Source: Desulfatibacillum sp. (lineage in GTDB: Bacteria > Desulfobacterota > Desulfobacteria > Desulfobacterales > SpSt-501). From it: a stretch of DNA of 64,000 nt. Shown here in pieces: positions 16,653 to 28,189 of the stretch (position 1 is its first letter; each line of letters opens with the position of its first letter). The translations under genes were made by a program, and so were the position numbers. The notes under the pieces were generated by a model. It searched no databases and was not told the DNA's origin. It saw only the letters and a list, made by a program, of their open reading frames with translations. The stretch covers positions 62,001 to 126,000 of the forward strand of contig DYEU01000034.1 of assembly GCA_020725555.1 (NCBI GenBank), read 5' to 3'.

Positions 16653-17221
16653 TTGACGATCCGGGCGATTTCCTTGAACACCGCCCCCTCGGCGACGCGC
16701 AGGAGCTCGAAGAGTGCGGTTTCCACGCTGGTCACCCCGGCGCCGGCGTCGCGGCATTTTTCCAGGCCGATCGCCCTGTCCGCCGGGTTGCGCGAGGAGC
16801 AGGCGTCGGCGACGACCTCCACGCGCCAGCCCTCGGCGAGAAGCCCGCAGGCGGTCTGGTAGACGCAGACGTGGGTTTCGATGCCGCACAGGAGCGCGCT
16901 CCGTCGCCCGGTGTCGCGCAGGGCGGCGCCGAAGGCCTCGCAGCCGAGGCAGCCGAAGCTCGTTTTCGGGATCGGGCGGACGCCCTCGAGCAGGCGGGCG
17001 ATCTCGGGCACGGTCGGGCCGAGGCCCTGCGGGTTCTGCTCGGTGACGAGGAGGGGGAGGCCGAGGGCCTTCGCCCCCGCGATCAGCCGGCGGGCGCGGT
17101 CAAGCAGCGTCTCGCGGTCGGGCATCGCGGCCACGAGCCGCTCCTGCAGGTCGATCACGACGAGGAGGCTGTCCTCTCGTTTCAGCATGGCCGGGGCGTC
17201 CTTGCTCCGTAGGTGGCGCAT
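16649..17221 (-). CDS. Isochorismatase-like cysteine hydrolase, first gene of the redox operon
   Basis: The protein has 190 residues and starts at ATG 17221 behind AAAGGAAG; a start at 17188 (MLKREDS) is possible. The cysteine hydrolase triad is visible: Asp in [10 protein letters not shown], Lys in [11 protein letters not shown], and the nucleophilic Cys in [15 protein letters not shown]. Family members hydrolyse amides, imides or vinyl ethers, and many have unknown substrates; YcaC-like hydrolases of this size are common. The gene overlaps the QmoA-like gene by four bases, so it belongs to the same transcript. Its relation to Hdr-type electron transfer is not evident. A divergent promoter region of about 125 bases separates it from the ABC ATPase gene. 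Confidence 0.88.
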   Translation of the reverse strand: MRHLRSKDAPAMLKREDSLLVVIDLQERLVAAMPDRETLLDRARRLIAGAKALGLPLLVTEQNPQGLGPTVPEIARLLEGVRPIPKTSFGCLGCEAFGAALRDTGRRSALLCGIETHVCVYQTACGLLAEGWRVEVVADACSSRNPADRAIGLEKCRDAGAGVTSVETALFELLRVAEGAVFKEIARIVK

Positions 17222-17346
17222 TTGGGTCTTCCTTTCATAGAAAGCCCGGAGGCGCCTGTCAAATCCCGGCCGCACCGGTTGCGCCGCGGCCCGCGCAAGG
17301 GGGTCTTTCTTGCCAGGCCGGACCCCGCTCTGGTAGGATCCCGGCC

Positions 17347-18117
17347 ATGCCATCGCCGCAGGATGCGGGGCGATCGCGGCCGTCTGCGCCGATGATCCTC
17401 CTCGAGGACGTCCACAAGCGCTACGGTGGGCTGCCCGTGCTGCGCGGGGTCGACCTCCGGGTGGATGCGGGGGAGCGGATCGTGCTCTTCGGCCCCTCGG
17501 GGTCGGGGAAATCCACGCTCCTTCGCTGCCTCAACCGCCTGGAGACCCACCAGCAGGGGCGGATCGTCGTCTGCGGGATCGAGTTGAACGAGGGCCTGCG
17601 CAACATCGAGAAGGTGCGTGCCGAGGTGGGCCTCGTGTTCCAGGGGTTCAACCTCTTTCCGCACCTCACGGTGCTCGAGAACCTGACCCTGGGGCCGATC
17701 CACGTGCGCAAGCTGCCCCGCCGCCGGGCCGAAGAGATCGCCTGGGCGATGCTCGAGAAGGTGCACATCGCCGACCAGGCGCACAAGCGGCCGGCGCAGC
17801 TCTCCGGCGGCCAGCAGCAGCGGGCGGCCATCGCGCGCAGCCTCTGCATGGGGCCGCGGGTGATGCTCTTCGACGAGCCCACCTCGGCCCTCGACCCGGA
17901 GATGAAGATCGAGGTGCTCGACGTCATGACCGAGCTCGCCCGGGAGGGGATGACCATGATCGTCGTCACCCACGAGATGGGCTTTGCGCGGCGCGTCGCC
18001 GACCGCATGGCCTTCCTCGAAGAGGGGCGGATCCTCGAAGAGGCCCCCCCCGAGGCGATGTTCAGCCGGCCCCGCTCGGAGCGCACGCGGCGCTTCCTGG
18101 AAACCATCCTGCACTGA
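17347..18117 (+). CDS. ABC transporter ATP-binding protein (polar amino acid type, GlnQ-like)
   Basis: This 256-residue ATPase starts at ATG 17347, with TAGGA nine bases upstream; an internal ATG at 17392 would remove 15 extra residues. Walker A is GPSGSGKST, the Q-loop lies in [13 protein letters not shown], the signature is [15 protein letters not shown], Walker B is [15 protein letters not shown], and the switch His is in VVTHEMGF. These are the textbook GlnQ-subfamily sequences, which energise amino acid uptake. No permease or binding-protein gene is adjacent, so it is an orphan ATPase here and could serve a permease encoded elsewhere. The next gene, der, begins seven bases later. Confidence 0.92.
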   Translation: MPSPQDAGRSRPSAPMILLEDVHKRYGGLPVLRGVDLRVDAGERIVLFGPSGSGKSTLLRCLNRLETHQQGRIVVCGIELNEGLRNIEKVRAEVGLVFQGFNLFPHLTVLENLTLGPIHVRKLPRRRAEEIAWAMLEKVHIADQAHKRPAQLSGGQQQRAAIARSLCMGPRVMLFDEPTSALDPEMKIEVLDVMTELAREGMTMIVVTHEMGFARRVADRMAFLEEGRILEEAPPEAMFSRPRSERTRRFLETILH

Positions 18118-18123
18118 GGCCCC

Positions 18124-19455
18124 ATGGACCCCCTGGTCGCCGTTCTCGGACGGCCCAACGCCGGCAAATCGACCTTTTTCAACCGCGTAACCCGCAGCCG
18201 CGACGCCCTCGTGGACGACACGCCCGGGGTGACCCGCGACCGCCACTACGGGCACGCCGTCTGGAACGGGGTTTCCTTCGGGGTGGTGGACACCGGCGGG
18301 TTCATCGAGGGGGAGGACTTCTCCGCCGAGATCCGCGCGCAGATCGAACAGGCGGTCGCCGAAGCCGACCTGATCGTGCTCCTCTTCGACGGCCGCGCCG
18401 GCCTTTCGCCCTACGACCGGGACCTCGTCGATCTCGTGCGCCGGACGGACAAGCCGCTGTTGTGCGCCGTGAACAAGATCGACGGGCCGCAGGACGAGGT
18501 GCGGCTCGCCGAGTTCCACCGCCTGGGCCTCGCCCCGCTGCACCCCCTCTCGGCCGAACACCGCTACGGGTGGAACGATTTCCTGGACGCGCTGGTCGCC
18601 CGCCTGCCGCGGCAGGCGGCCCCCGCCGCGCCGGGGCAGGACGAGCGGCCCGTCGCCGTGGCCTTCGTCGGCCGGCCGAACGTCGGCAAGTCCTCCCTGA
18701 TCAACCGCATCCTGGGGACCGAGCGCATGATCGTGAGCCCCTTTCCCGGGACGACGCGCGATGCGGTCGACGTCGACTACCGCCGCGCGGGCCGCAGCTA
18801 CCGCCTCGTCGACACCGCAGGCATCCGGCGCAAGTCGGCCGTCACGGCGAAGCTCGAGAAATTCTCCGTGCTCAAGGCGCTGCAGCGCCTCGAGCGCTGC
18901 GACGTCGCCCTCATCGTGCTCGATGCCTCGGAGGGGGTGGTGGATCAGGACCTCACGATCGCCGGCTATGCCCTCGAGCGGGGCTGCGGCTGCATTTTCC
19001 TGGCGAACAAGTGGGACCTCGCCGCGCGGGAAAAGATCTCCCCCAAGGCCTTTCTCGATGACCTGCGCCGGCGGGCCGGCTTTCTTTCCTTCGCCCCCAT
19101 GCTCGCCGTTTCCGCCCGCACCGGGAGGGGCGTGGGGAAGATCTTCCCCCTGGTCGACCGCGTGGCCGAGCAATACGCCGCGCGCATCCCGACCGGGCGC
19201 CTGAACCGGCTGATCGCCGAGGCGGTCGCCCGCAACCCGCCCCCGCTTTACCGCGGCCGGCCGGTCAAGGTCTACTACGCCACCCAGGCGGCGACGCGGC
19301 CCCCCTCGTTTGTGCTCTTCACCAACCACCCCGAGGCCGTCCCCCAGGCCTACCGGCGGTACCTGCTGAACCGCATCCGGGAGGAGGCCGGCCTGGAGGC
19401 GACGCCGATCCGCCTGGGGTTCCGCGAGCGCGAACGCCGGCGGCCCGGAGGCTGA
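18124..19455 (+). CDS. der: Ribosome-associated GTPase Der (EngA)
   Basis: This 443-residue protein has the two tandem GTPase domains that define Der, plus the C-terminal KH-like domain. The first domain has G1 GRPNAGKST, G3 DTGGF and G4 NKID. The second has G1 GRPNVGKSS, G3 DTAGI and G4 NKWD. The C-terminus shows RGRPVKVYYATQAATRPPSF, a conserved KH-domain segment. Der is essential for 50S ribosomal subunit maturation. Length matches the family (about 440-490). It lies between the ABC ATPase gene and rarA with two-base spacing to the latter, suggesting co-transcription. Confidence 0.97.
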   Translation: MDPLVAVLGRPNAGKSTFFNRVTRSRDALVDDTPGVTRDRHYGHAVWNGVSFGVVDTGGFIEGEDFSAEIRAQIEQAVAEADLIVLLFDGRAGLSPYDRDLVDLVRRTDKPLLCAVNKIDGPQDEVRLAEFHRLGLAPLHPLSAEHRYGWNDFLDALVARLPRQAAPAAPGQDERPVAVAFVGRPNVGKSSLINRILGTERMIVSPFPGTTRDAVDVDYRRAGRSYRLVDTAGIRRKSAVTAKLEKFSVLKALQRLERCDVALIVLDASEGVVDQDLTIAGYALERGCGCIFLANKWDLAAREKISPKAFLDDLRRRAGFLSFAPMLAVSARTGRGVGKIFPLVDRVAEQYAARIPTGRLNRLIAEAVARNPPPLYRGRPVKVYYATQAATRPPSFVLFTNHPEAVPQAYRRYLLNRIREEAGLEATPIRLGFRERERRRPGG

Positions 19456-19457
19456 CG

Positions 19458-20840
19458 ATGGAGCTCTTCGATCATTTCGCCGACCGCGAGGCCCAGGCCG
19501 GGCGGCCGCTCGCCGAGCGCATGCGGCCGCGGAGCCTCGCCGAGTTCATCGGCCAGCGCCGCGCCGTAGGCGAGGGGTCGCTCGTGCGGCTGGCGATCGA
19601 GCAGGACCGGATCTTCTCGATGATTCTCTGGGGCCCGCCGGGCTGCGGCAAGACGACGCTGGCGCGCCTGATCGCCGCCGAGACCCGCGCCCACTTCATC
19701 CACTTTTCGGCGGTGCTCTCCGGGGTCAAGGAGATCCGCGGCGTGATCGAGGAGGCCCGCGAGCAGCGGCGCCTCCACCGGCGGCGGACCGTCCTCTTCG
19801 TCGACGAGATCCACCGGTTCAACAAGAGCCAGCAGGACGCCTTCCTGCCCCACGTGGAGTCGGGCCTGATCACCCTGATCGGCGCCACGACCGAAAACCC
19901 CTCCTTCGAGGTGATCGCGCCGCTGCTCTCGCGCTGCCGGGTCGTGACCCTCGAGCGGCTGGATGAGGAGGAGCTTGCGGCCATCGCCGAGCGCGCGCTC
20001 GCGGACGAGGAGCGCGGCCTGGGAAGGCTTCGCCTGCGGCTTGCGCCCGAGGCGCGCGATCTCCTCGCGCGCGCCGCCGACGGGGACGCCCGCGTCCTGT
20101 TGAACGCGCTCGAGATCGCCGCCGCCATGGTCCCTCCGGGGGCGGGGGGGGAGCCCGCCGTGATCCCGGCCGCGGTGCTGGAGCGGGCGCTCGAGAAAAA
20201 GGCGCTCCTCTACGACAAGCAGGGCGAGGAGCACTACAACCTGATCTCCGCGCTGCACAAGAGTCTGCGCGGCAGCGACCCGGACGCCGCCCTCTACTGG
20301 CTGGCGCGCATGCTCGCCGCGGGGGAGGACCCCCTCTACATCGCCCGGCGCATGGTGCGCTTCGCCTCCGAAGACGTGGGCAACGCCGACCCCCAGGCGC
20401 TTCCCCTCGCGCTCGCCGCCATGGAGGCCTTCCGCTTCCTCGGCCCCCCGGAGGGGGAGCTCGCCCTCGCCCAGGCGGCGGTCTACCTCGCCGCCGCGCC
20501 CAAGAGCAACCGCGTCTACACCGCCTGGGGGCTCGCGCGCGAGGAGGCCGAACGCTCGGGTTCGCTTCCGGTGCCGCTCCACCTGCGCAACGCCCCGACG
20601 GCCCTGATGCGCGGGCTGGGCTACGGCCGGGGCTACCGCTACGCCCACGATTTCGCCGAGGGGTACGTCCCCCAGGAGCACCTCCCGGAGGCGCTGCGGG
20701 GGCGGGCCTTCTACCGGCCGAGCCGCCACGGGGAGGAGCGCGCGATCGCCGAGCGCCTGGAGCGCTGGCGCCGGGGCGGCGGGGAGCCCGGCCCGGGCGC
20801 GGAGCCGGGCGGCCGCGTTGACCCGGGGAAGATGCCGTGA
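19458..20840 (+). CDS. rarA: Replication-associated recombination protein A (RarA/MgsA)
   Basis: The protein has 460 residues and starts at ATG 19458, two bases after der. The AAA+ ATPase core shows Walker A GPPGCGKTT, Walker B VLFVDEIHRFNKSQQDAF and sensor I GATTENPSFEV. The C-terminal MgsA region includes YDKQGEEHYNLISALHKS and AARRMVRFASEDVGNADP-like helices, typical of the tetramerisation domain. RarA acts at stalled forks and single-stranded DNA gaps. The 3' end adds a Gly/Pro-rich tail of about 20 residues. Identification is secure. Confidence 0.95.
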   Translation: MELFDHFADREAQAGRPLAERMRPRSLAEFIGQRRAVGEGSLVRLAIEQDRIFSMILWGPPGCGKTTLARLIAAETRAHFIHFSAVLSGVKEIRGVIEEAREQRRLHRRRTVLFVDEIHRFNKSQQDAFLPHVESGLITLIGATTENPSFEVIAPLLSRCRVVTLERLDEEELAAIAERALADEERGLGRLRLRLAPEARDLLARAADGDARVLLNALEIAAAMVPPGAGGEPAVIPAAVLERALEKKALLYDKQGEEHYNLISALHKSLRGSDPDAALYWLARMLAAGEDPLYIARRMVRFASEDVGNADPQALPLALAAMEAFRFLGPPEGELALAQAAVYLAAAPKSNRVYTAWGLAREEAERSGSLPVPLHLRNAPTALMRGLGYGRGYRYAHDFAEGYVPQEHLPEALRGRAFYRPSRHGEERAIAERLERWRRGGGEPGPGAEPGGRVDPGKMP

Positions 20841-20928
20841 TAGCCATCTCAAGCGCGCTTCCGGGGATTGCAAGCGGCGTGGAGAACGGGTTCGGCGGGC
20901 GGAATCGGAATGCGACAAGGAGGATGCG

Positions 20929-22221
20929 ATGAGGAACGAGGTGGTGATCGTAAGCGGTGCACGGACGGCGATCGGCTCCTTCGGGGGCGCCCTGAAGGAT
21001 GTGCCGGCGATCGACCTCGCCGCCCTCGTGGTGCGCGAGGTGCTCAAACGGGCCGGGCTGCGGCCGGTGGCGAGCGAGGCCATGCAGGCGGCCGCGCCCG
21101 ACGCCCTGAAGGGCCGGGGCCGGATCGAACTGGAAGAGAAGGCGGGGGCCTGGGACGCGGCGGCCCGGCCCGTCGCCGTGGACGAGGTGATCCTCGGCAA
21201 CGTGCTGCAGGCCGCCCAGGGGCAGAACCCCGCGCGCCAGGCGCTGATCCGCGCCGGGCTCTGCAAGGAGACCCCGGCGATGACGGTGAACAAGGTCTGC
21301 GGCTCGGGCCTGAAGGCGATCGCCTTGGGCGCCGCGGCCATCCAGACCGGCCAAGCCGAGGTCGTCGTGGCCGGCGGCATGGAGAACATGAGCCTCGCCC
21401 CCTTCGCCCTCCCTAAGGCCCGCTGGGGCTACCGCATGGAGCTCTCCGGCAAGGGGGACGTCCTCGACCTCATGGTCTTCGACGGCCTCTACGAGATTTT
21501 CTACGGCTACCACATGGGGGTGACGGCCGAGAACATCGCCGCCCTCTACCAGATCAGCCGCCGCGAGCAGGACGAGCTCGGGGTCCTCAGCCACACGCGC
21601 GCCCGGGCCGCGATCCAGAAGGGGCTCTTCGCCGAGGAGATCGTGCCGGTCGTGATCCGCGACCGCAAGGGCGACATCACGGTCGCCGTCGACGAGCGGC
21701 CCATGGACACCGACCTTGAGAAGATGTCCAAGCTGCGCCCCGCCTTCAAGCCCGACGGCACGGTCACCGCCGGCAACGCCTCCGGGATCAACGACGGCGC
21801 GGCGGCCGTGCTGTTGATGAGCGCGGCCAAGGCGCAGGAGCTGGGGCTGAAGCCCTTCGTGCGCATCCGCTCCTTCGCCGCCGGCGGCGTCGATCCCGCC
21901 TACATGGGCCTCGGCCCGGTGCCCGCGGTGCGCAAGGCGCTCGCCGCGGCCGGCCTCACGATCGCCGACATCGAGCTGATCGAGCTCAACGAGGCCTTCG
22001 CCGCCCAGGCGATCGGCTGCATGCGCGAGCTGGGGTTGCCCAACGACCGCCCCAACGAGCTCGGCAGCGGAATCTCCCTCGGTCACCCCATCGGCGCGAC
22101 CGGGGCGCGGCAGACCGTGACCGCGATGCACCACATGCGGCGCCGCGGCTACCGCACCGGGCTGATCACCATGTGCATCGGCGGCGGGATGGGCATGGCC
22201 ATGGTCGTGGAAAGCTGCTGA
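20929..22221 (+). CDS. Acetyl-CoA acetyltransferase (thiolase)
   Basis: The 430-residue enzyme starts at ATG 20929, behind AAGGAGG. It condenses or cleaves acyl-CoA. The thiolase residues are all present: nucleophilic Cys in [15 protein letters not shown] in [11 protein letters not shown], His in [11 protein letters not shown], and the final Cys in CIGGGMGMA. It is about 35 residues longer than standard AtoB/PhaA enzymes. The extra length sits near residues 46-80 (around [20 protein letters not shown]), between the first helix pair and the [15 protein letters not shown] strand. The 88 bases upstream hold no other gene. Acetoacetyl-CoA thiolase is the most likely activity, with biosynthetic or fermentative use undetermined. 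Confidence 0.92.
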   Translation: MRNEVVIVSGARTAIGSFGGALKDVPAIDLAALVVREVLKRAGLRPVASEAMQAAAPDALKGRGRIELEEKAGAWDAAARPVAVDEVILGNVLQAAQGQNPARQALIRAGLCKETPAMTVNKVCGSGLKAIALGAAAIQTGQAEVVVAGGMENMSLAPFALPKARWGYRMELSGKGDVLDLMVFDGLYEIFYGYHMGVTAENIAALYQISRREQDELGVLSHTRARAAIQKGLFAEEIVPVVIRDRKGDITVAVDERPMDTDLEKMSKLRPAFKPDGTVTAGNASGINDGAAAVLLMSAAKAQELGLKPFVRIRSFAAGGVDPAYMGLGPVPAVRKALAAAGLTIADIELIELNEAFAAQAIGCMRELGLPNDRPNELGSGISLGHPIGATGARQTVTAMHHMRRRGYRTGLITMCIGGGMGMAMVVESC

Positions 22222-22305
22222 GGCGCGGGGATTTTTCCCTTTACTTCGGCCGCTGCATCTGATATCGAATGTAAAGTTAAGGGGTTGCGGAAGGAGCCGC
22301 TCGAA

Positions 22306-22461
22306 ATGGACGTTGCGCGCAAGCTGGGAATCCTGGTCTTCTGTGCCGTTCCGGCCATCATCGGCGGCGGGATCGTCTATTTCGCTTTCGGCACGCCGAC
22401 CGCCGTCGCGATCTACGAGATCATGCTGCTCGCGGCCGCGGGAGCGTTCGTCAGCCGCTGA
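22306..22461 (+). CDS. Small predicted membrane protein (51 aa)
   Basis: An open frame of 52 codons starts at ATG 22306, with a good ribosome-binding site (GGAAGGAG, about ten bases upstream) and a TGA at 22459-22461. The product is hydrophobic with two likely transmembrane segments (about residues 8-28 and 33-48), joined by a short YFAFGTPT turn. No family is recognised. The AT-richer stretch just upstream (22230-22280) may hold its promoter, although no strong -10/-35 pair is seen. Codon use is GC-rich at third positions as in neighbouring genes, which supports real coding. Confidence 0.6.
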   Translation: MDVARKLGILVFCAVPAIIGGGIVYFAFGTPTAVAIYEIMLLAAAGAFVSR

Positions 22462-22484
22462 GGGTTTTTCGACCGCGAAACGAC

Positions 22485-22541
22485 GGCCGCCCGCCCCGCC
22501 CCCTGCGGGCCGCAGCCTGCGCGGGCCGGGGCCGGGCGGCC
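22485..22541 (+). other. Long GC hairpin in the leader region upstream of gyrA
   Basis: The 266-base gap between the small membrane protein gene and gyrA contains an inverted repeat: nine perfect pairs GGCCGCCCG (22485-22493) with CGGGCGGCC (22533-22541), extended inwards by further imperfect G-C pairs. There is no T tract, so a standard terminator is not indicated. It may be a transcription pause or leader structure for gyrA. The rest of the gap shows no gene or clear promoter. Confidence 0.4.
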
Positions 22542-22727
22542 GGCATCCGTCCGGACGCGGATCGCCAAACGACCGCGCCTTCCCGCAGTATCCCCGAGTG
22601 AGCCCGCACAGCCGGTGAAGCGACGGCTTGGCCGGGGGGCGGCCCCGTGGCGACGCCTCCGGCCGCTTGCCGCCGCGGCACTGCCCTGAGCCGGCACCCC
22701 GGGAACGCCCCCGACGGAAGCAAGCCC

Positions 22728-25179
<2,452 letters not shown>

Positions 25180-25199
<20 letters not shown>

Positions 25200-26214
25200 G
25201 GAGGCCCCTCTGCGGATCGGGGTCCTCGGCGCCGGCAGCTGGGGCACGGCGCTGGCCGATCTCTTGGCCGCCAAGGGACACCGCGTCGAGCTCTGGGCGC
25301 GCGAGCCCGAGGTGGCCGCCCAGATCAACGGGGGGGGCGAAAACCGCCTCTTCCTGCCCGGCTTCCGCCTGGCCGAGGGCCTCGTGGCCTCCAACGACCT
25401 TGAGGCCGTCGCCGCCGCGAAGGATCTCCTGCTCGTCGTCGTGCCCTCCCACGCCGTGCGCCGGACGCTCCAGGCGCTCTCCGGCCGCCTTGCGCCCGCA
25501 ACCGGCGTCGTCTCGGCCGCCAAGGGGATCGAGACCGACACCCTGTGCACCCTCTCCCAGGTTCTCGAGCAGGCCCTCGGGCTCGGCCCCGAGCGGATCG
25601 CGGTTCTTTCGGGGCCGAGCTTCGCGGTCGAAGTCGCGCGGCGTTTTCCCACCGCCGTCGCCGTCGCCTCGAAAAACGCGGAACTCGCGCGCCGCGTCCA
25701 GCACGCCTTCGCCACCCCCGTCTTTCGCGTCTACACGAGCGAGGACGTGATCGGGGTCGAGCTGGGCGGCGCGGTGAAGAACGTGATCGCCATCGCCGCC
25801 GGCCTGATCGACGGCCTCGGCATGGGGCTGAACACGCGCGCCGCCCTGATCACGCGCGGCATGGCCGAGATCCGCCGCCTGGGAAAACGCCTGGGGGCGA
25901 ACCCGCGCACCTTCACCGGGCTCGCGGGCTACGGGGACCTCATCCTCACCTGCACGGGCGAGCTCAGCCGCAACCACACCCTCGGCCGGCGGATCGCCGA
26001 GGGCCGCAAGCTCGAGGAGCTGCTCGCCGAGACCCGCAGCGTGGCCGAGGGCGTGCACACGGCCCGCGCCGTGCACCAGCTCGCGGAGTCGCTGGCTGTG
26101 GAGATGCCGATCTGCCGGCAGGTCTACCGCATTCTCTACGAGGGGCTGCCCCCGCTCGAGGCGCTCACGCAATTGATGACCCGGAACCTGAGACCCGAAC
26201 TGGACGAAGACTGA
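25180..26214 (+). CDS. gpsA: Glycerol-3-phosphate dehydrogenase [NAD(P)+]
   Basis: This 344-residue enzyme reduces dihydroxyacetone phosphate to sn-glycerol-3-phosphate for phospholipid synthesis. It starts at ATG 25180 inside the end of gyrA, with GGAGC just upstream. The NAD(P) loop is [18 protein letters not shown], and the family motifs [17 protein letters not shown] and [16 protein letters not shown] (catalytic Lys in VKN) are intact, as is [13 protein letters not shown]. Length is typical (about 330-345). The stop overlaps the start of radC (TGATG), indicating a coupled gyrA-gpsA-radC unit. Confidence 0.96.
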
Positions 26215-27035
26215 TGGCGGCCACGGAACCGCAAGCGCGGCGCGGCAAAAGGGGGCGGGGACGGGGGGGCCTCTCCGCGGCGCTTGGGCGCGAGGGCCAC
26301 CGCGCGCGGTTGCGCGAGCGTTTTCTGGCCGGAGGCCTCGCGGGCTTTCTCGACTACGAGGTGATCGAGCTTCTCCTCACGCTCGCCACCCCGCGGCGCG
26401 ACTGCAAGGCCGCGGCGAAGGAAGCCCTGGCCCGCTTCAAGACCCTGCCCGGCGTGTTCGCGGCCGACCCCGCCGAGCTCCTCGACGTGCCGGGGATCGG
26501 CCCGAAGAACGCCTTCGGCATCCGGCTCGTCAAGGCGGTCGCCGAGCGCTATCTCGCCGAGCGGGCCGTGGGCGGGGATCCCCTCTCCAGCCCGGCCGAG
26601 CTCTTCGACTACTTAAACGGCGCGATCCGCGACAAGAGCCGCGAGTGCTTCGTCTGCGTCTTTCTCGATGCGCGAAACCGCGCCCTGGCGATCGAGACCC
26701 TCTTCGAAGGGACCCTCACGGCGGCCTCCGTCTACCCCCGCGAGGTGATCCGCGCCGCGCTCGGCCACCGGGCAGCCGGGCTGATCTTCGCCCACAACCA
26801 CCCCTCGGGGGAACCGCGGCCCTCGGCCGAGGACTTCGCGGTCACGCGGCAGCTCGTGTTCGCCGCGCAGGTGATGGGGATTGCCGTCCACGAGCACCTG
26901 GTCGTCGGCGACAGGGGCTACTACAGCTTCGCCGAGCAGGGCCTGATCGAGCGGATGCGGCGGGAATGCACCGCGGTCGCCGAACCCCGCGGGCCGGGGC
27001 CGATTCAAGCCGGAGGGGAAGATGGCCGATCCTGA
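26214..27035 (+). CDS. radC: RadC family protein (JAB/MPN domain)
   Basis: The protein has 273 residues; start ATG 26214 overlaps the gpsA stop by one base. After a basic N-terminus, a helix-hairpin-helix DNA-binding motif is seen (LLDVPGIGPKNAFGIRLVKA, residues 85-104). The C-terminal JAB1/MPN metalloprotease-like domain carries the zinc motif HNHPSGEPRPSAED. RadC was named from a DNA repair allele, but its biochemical role remains unsettled; HNHPSG-x(8)-D is diagnostic of the family. The 3' end overlaps the next small gene by 14 bases. Confidence 0.94.
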   Translation: MAATEPQARRGKRGRGRGGLSAALGREGHRARLRERFLAGGLAGFLDYEVIELLLTLATPRRDCKAAAKEALARFKTLPGVFAADPAELLDVPGIGPKNAFGIRLVKAVAERYLAERAVGGDPLSSPAELFDYLNGAIRDKSRECFVCVFLDARNRALAIETLFEGTLTAASVYPREVIRAALGHRAAGLIFAHNHPSGEPRPSAEDFAVTRQLVFAAQVMGIAVHEHLVVGDRGYYSFAEQGLIERMRRECTAVAEPRGPGPIQAGGEDGRS

Positions 27036-27351
27036 AACCGGGACCCCTCCCGAGTGCTTCGGCCGGATCGAGCGCGTGTTTCCCTTAGGCGAGGACGGCC
27101 TGCGCCACAGCCCGCCGGGGTGCCTCGCCTGCGCCTGCAAGACGGCCTGCCTGCGCCGGGCGTTGGCGGGGGAGGGGGGGCTGCAGGTGCGGGAGGAGCG
27201 GCTGCGGCGCGCCTGGGAGTCGGGGACGATGCCGTTCTGGGAACGCTGGGCGCGCCAAAAGACCCTTCACGCCCATCCGGCCGGGTCTCCAGGCGGGATC
27301 CGGGGCTGGCTGGCGCGCCGGAGGCGGGCGGCCGCGCCCGGGGAGGATTGA
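27022..27351 (+). CDS. Conserved small protein with Cys cluster, function unknown
   Basis: This 109-residue protein starts at ATG 27022, with GGAGGGGAAG upstream. The N-terminal half carries ECFGRIERVFPLGEDGLRHS and then CLACACKTACLRRAL, so five cysteines lie within 35 residues. The spacing C-x2-C-x-C-x3-C could bind a metal or an iron-sulfur cluster. Similar small Cys-rich proteins are, to my recollection, common in Desulfobacterota genomes, but no function is known to me. The C-terminus is basic. It overlaps radC and is followed after eight bases by a membrane protein gene. Confidence 0.75.
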   Translation: MADPETGTPPECFGRIERVFPLGEDGLRHSPPGCLACACKTACLRRALAGEGGLQVREERLRRAWESGTMPFWERWARQKTLHAHPAGSPGGIRGWLARRRRAAAPGED

Positions 27352-27359
27352 GGCCGACG

Positions 27360-28094
27360 ATGGAACGACGCTCCTCCCTGGGACGTGCCCTGCTCCTCAT
27401 CGTTCTCGCGATCTTTCTGCTCTCCTGCCTTGCGGTCTTCGGGTTCCTGAACAGCGGGCTCTGGGAGAGGATCGTCGCCTACCACGACCTGCTCACCGAC
27501 CGCGAATGGGTGCGCGGGGCCGTGGAGCGCGCGCCGTGGACCTCGGCGGGGATCCTGGTCGCCCTCCAGATCGGCCAGGTGCTGCTCGCCCCGATCCCCG
27601 GGGAGCTGACCGGCTTTCTCGGGGGATACCTCTTCGGGGCGACCCGCGGGTTTCTCCTCTCCACCCTCGGCCTCACGGTCGGCTCCCTCATCAACTTCAT
27701 GATCGGCCGCTTCCTCGGCGACCAGGTGGTCCGCAAGCTCATCCCCTGCGAGACCTACGAGAAATACAACCAGATCGTCCAGTTCCGCGGGATCCTCTAC
27801 ATCTTCATTTTCTTTTTGATTCCGGGGTTTCCCAAGGACTACCTCTGCATGTTCCTCGGCTTGACGACCCTTCCGCTGCGCGTCTTTTTCGTCGTCTCCA
27901 CGATCGGCCGCGCCCCCGGGACGCTGGCGCTGAGCCTCCAGGGGGCCTCGGTTTTCCAGAAAGATTACATCCTCTTCCTCATCATCACGGCCGTCAGCCT
28001 GGTGCTGGCCGCCGTGGCCTTTTTCTGCCGGGATGTGCTCTACCGCTGGATGGTGAACCACCAGCGCAAGCGGGCCTGCCCCCCCCCGCCGTGA
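27360..28094 (+). CDS. TVP38/TMEM64 (DedA/VTT-like) family membrane protein
   Basis: The protein has 244 residues and starts at ATG 27360, with GAGG six bases upstream. A cleavable or anchoring first helix (residues 8-30) is followed by about four or five further membrane segments. The VTT/SNARE-associated core is recognisable: PGELTGFLGGYLFGATRGFLL (a G-x-x-x-G-x-x-x-G-rich re-entrant segment) and FFLIPGFPKDYLCMFLGLT, with the family's IPGxPxD/K element. DedA/TVP38 proteins are implicated in lipid flipping and membrane homeostasis. The last four codons before the stop lie in a run of nine C (28079-28087). Confidence 0.85.
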   Translation: MERRSSLGRALLLIVLAIFLLSCLAVFGFLNSGLWERIVAYHDLLTDREWVRGAVERAPWTSAGILVALQIGQVLLAPIPGELTGFLGGYLFGATRGFLLSTLGLTVGSLINFMIGRFLGDQVVRKLIPCETYEKYNQIVQFRGILYIFIFFLIPGFPKDYLCMFLGLTTLPLRVFFVVSTIGRAPGTLALSLQGASVFQKDYILFLIITAVSLVLAAVAFFCRDVLYRWMVNHQRKRACPPPP

Positions 28095-28189
28095 GGCCGG
28101 GGCAGGACCTTTCGTTTTCCCGGGTCCCGTGCTAAGGGGAAACCATTGGGACGTCGCGCCGCCCCATCCCCGCCGAAAGGGATCCTGCG

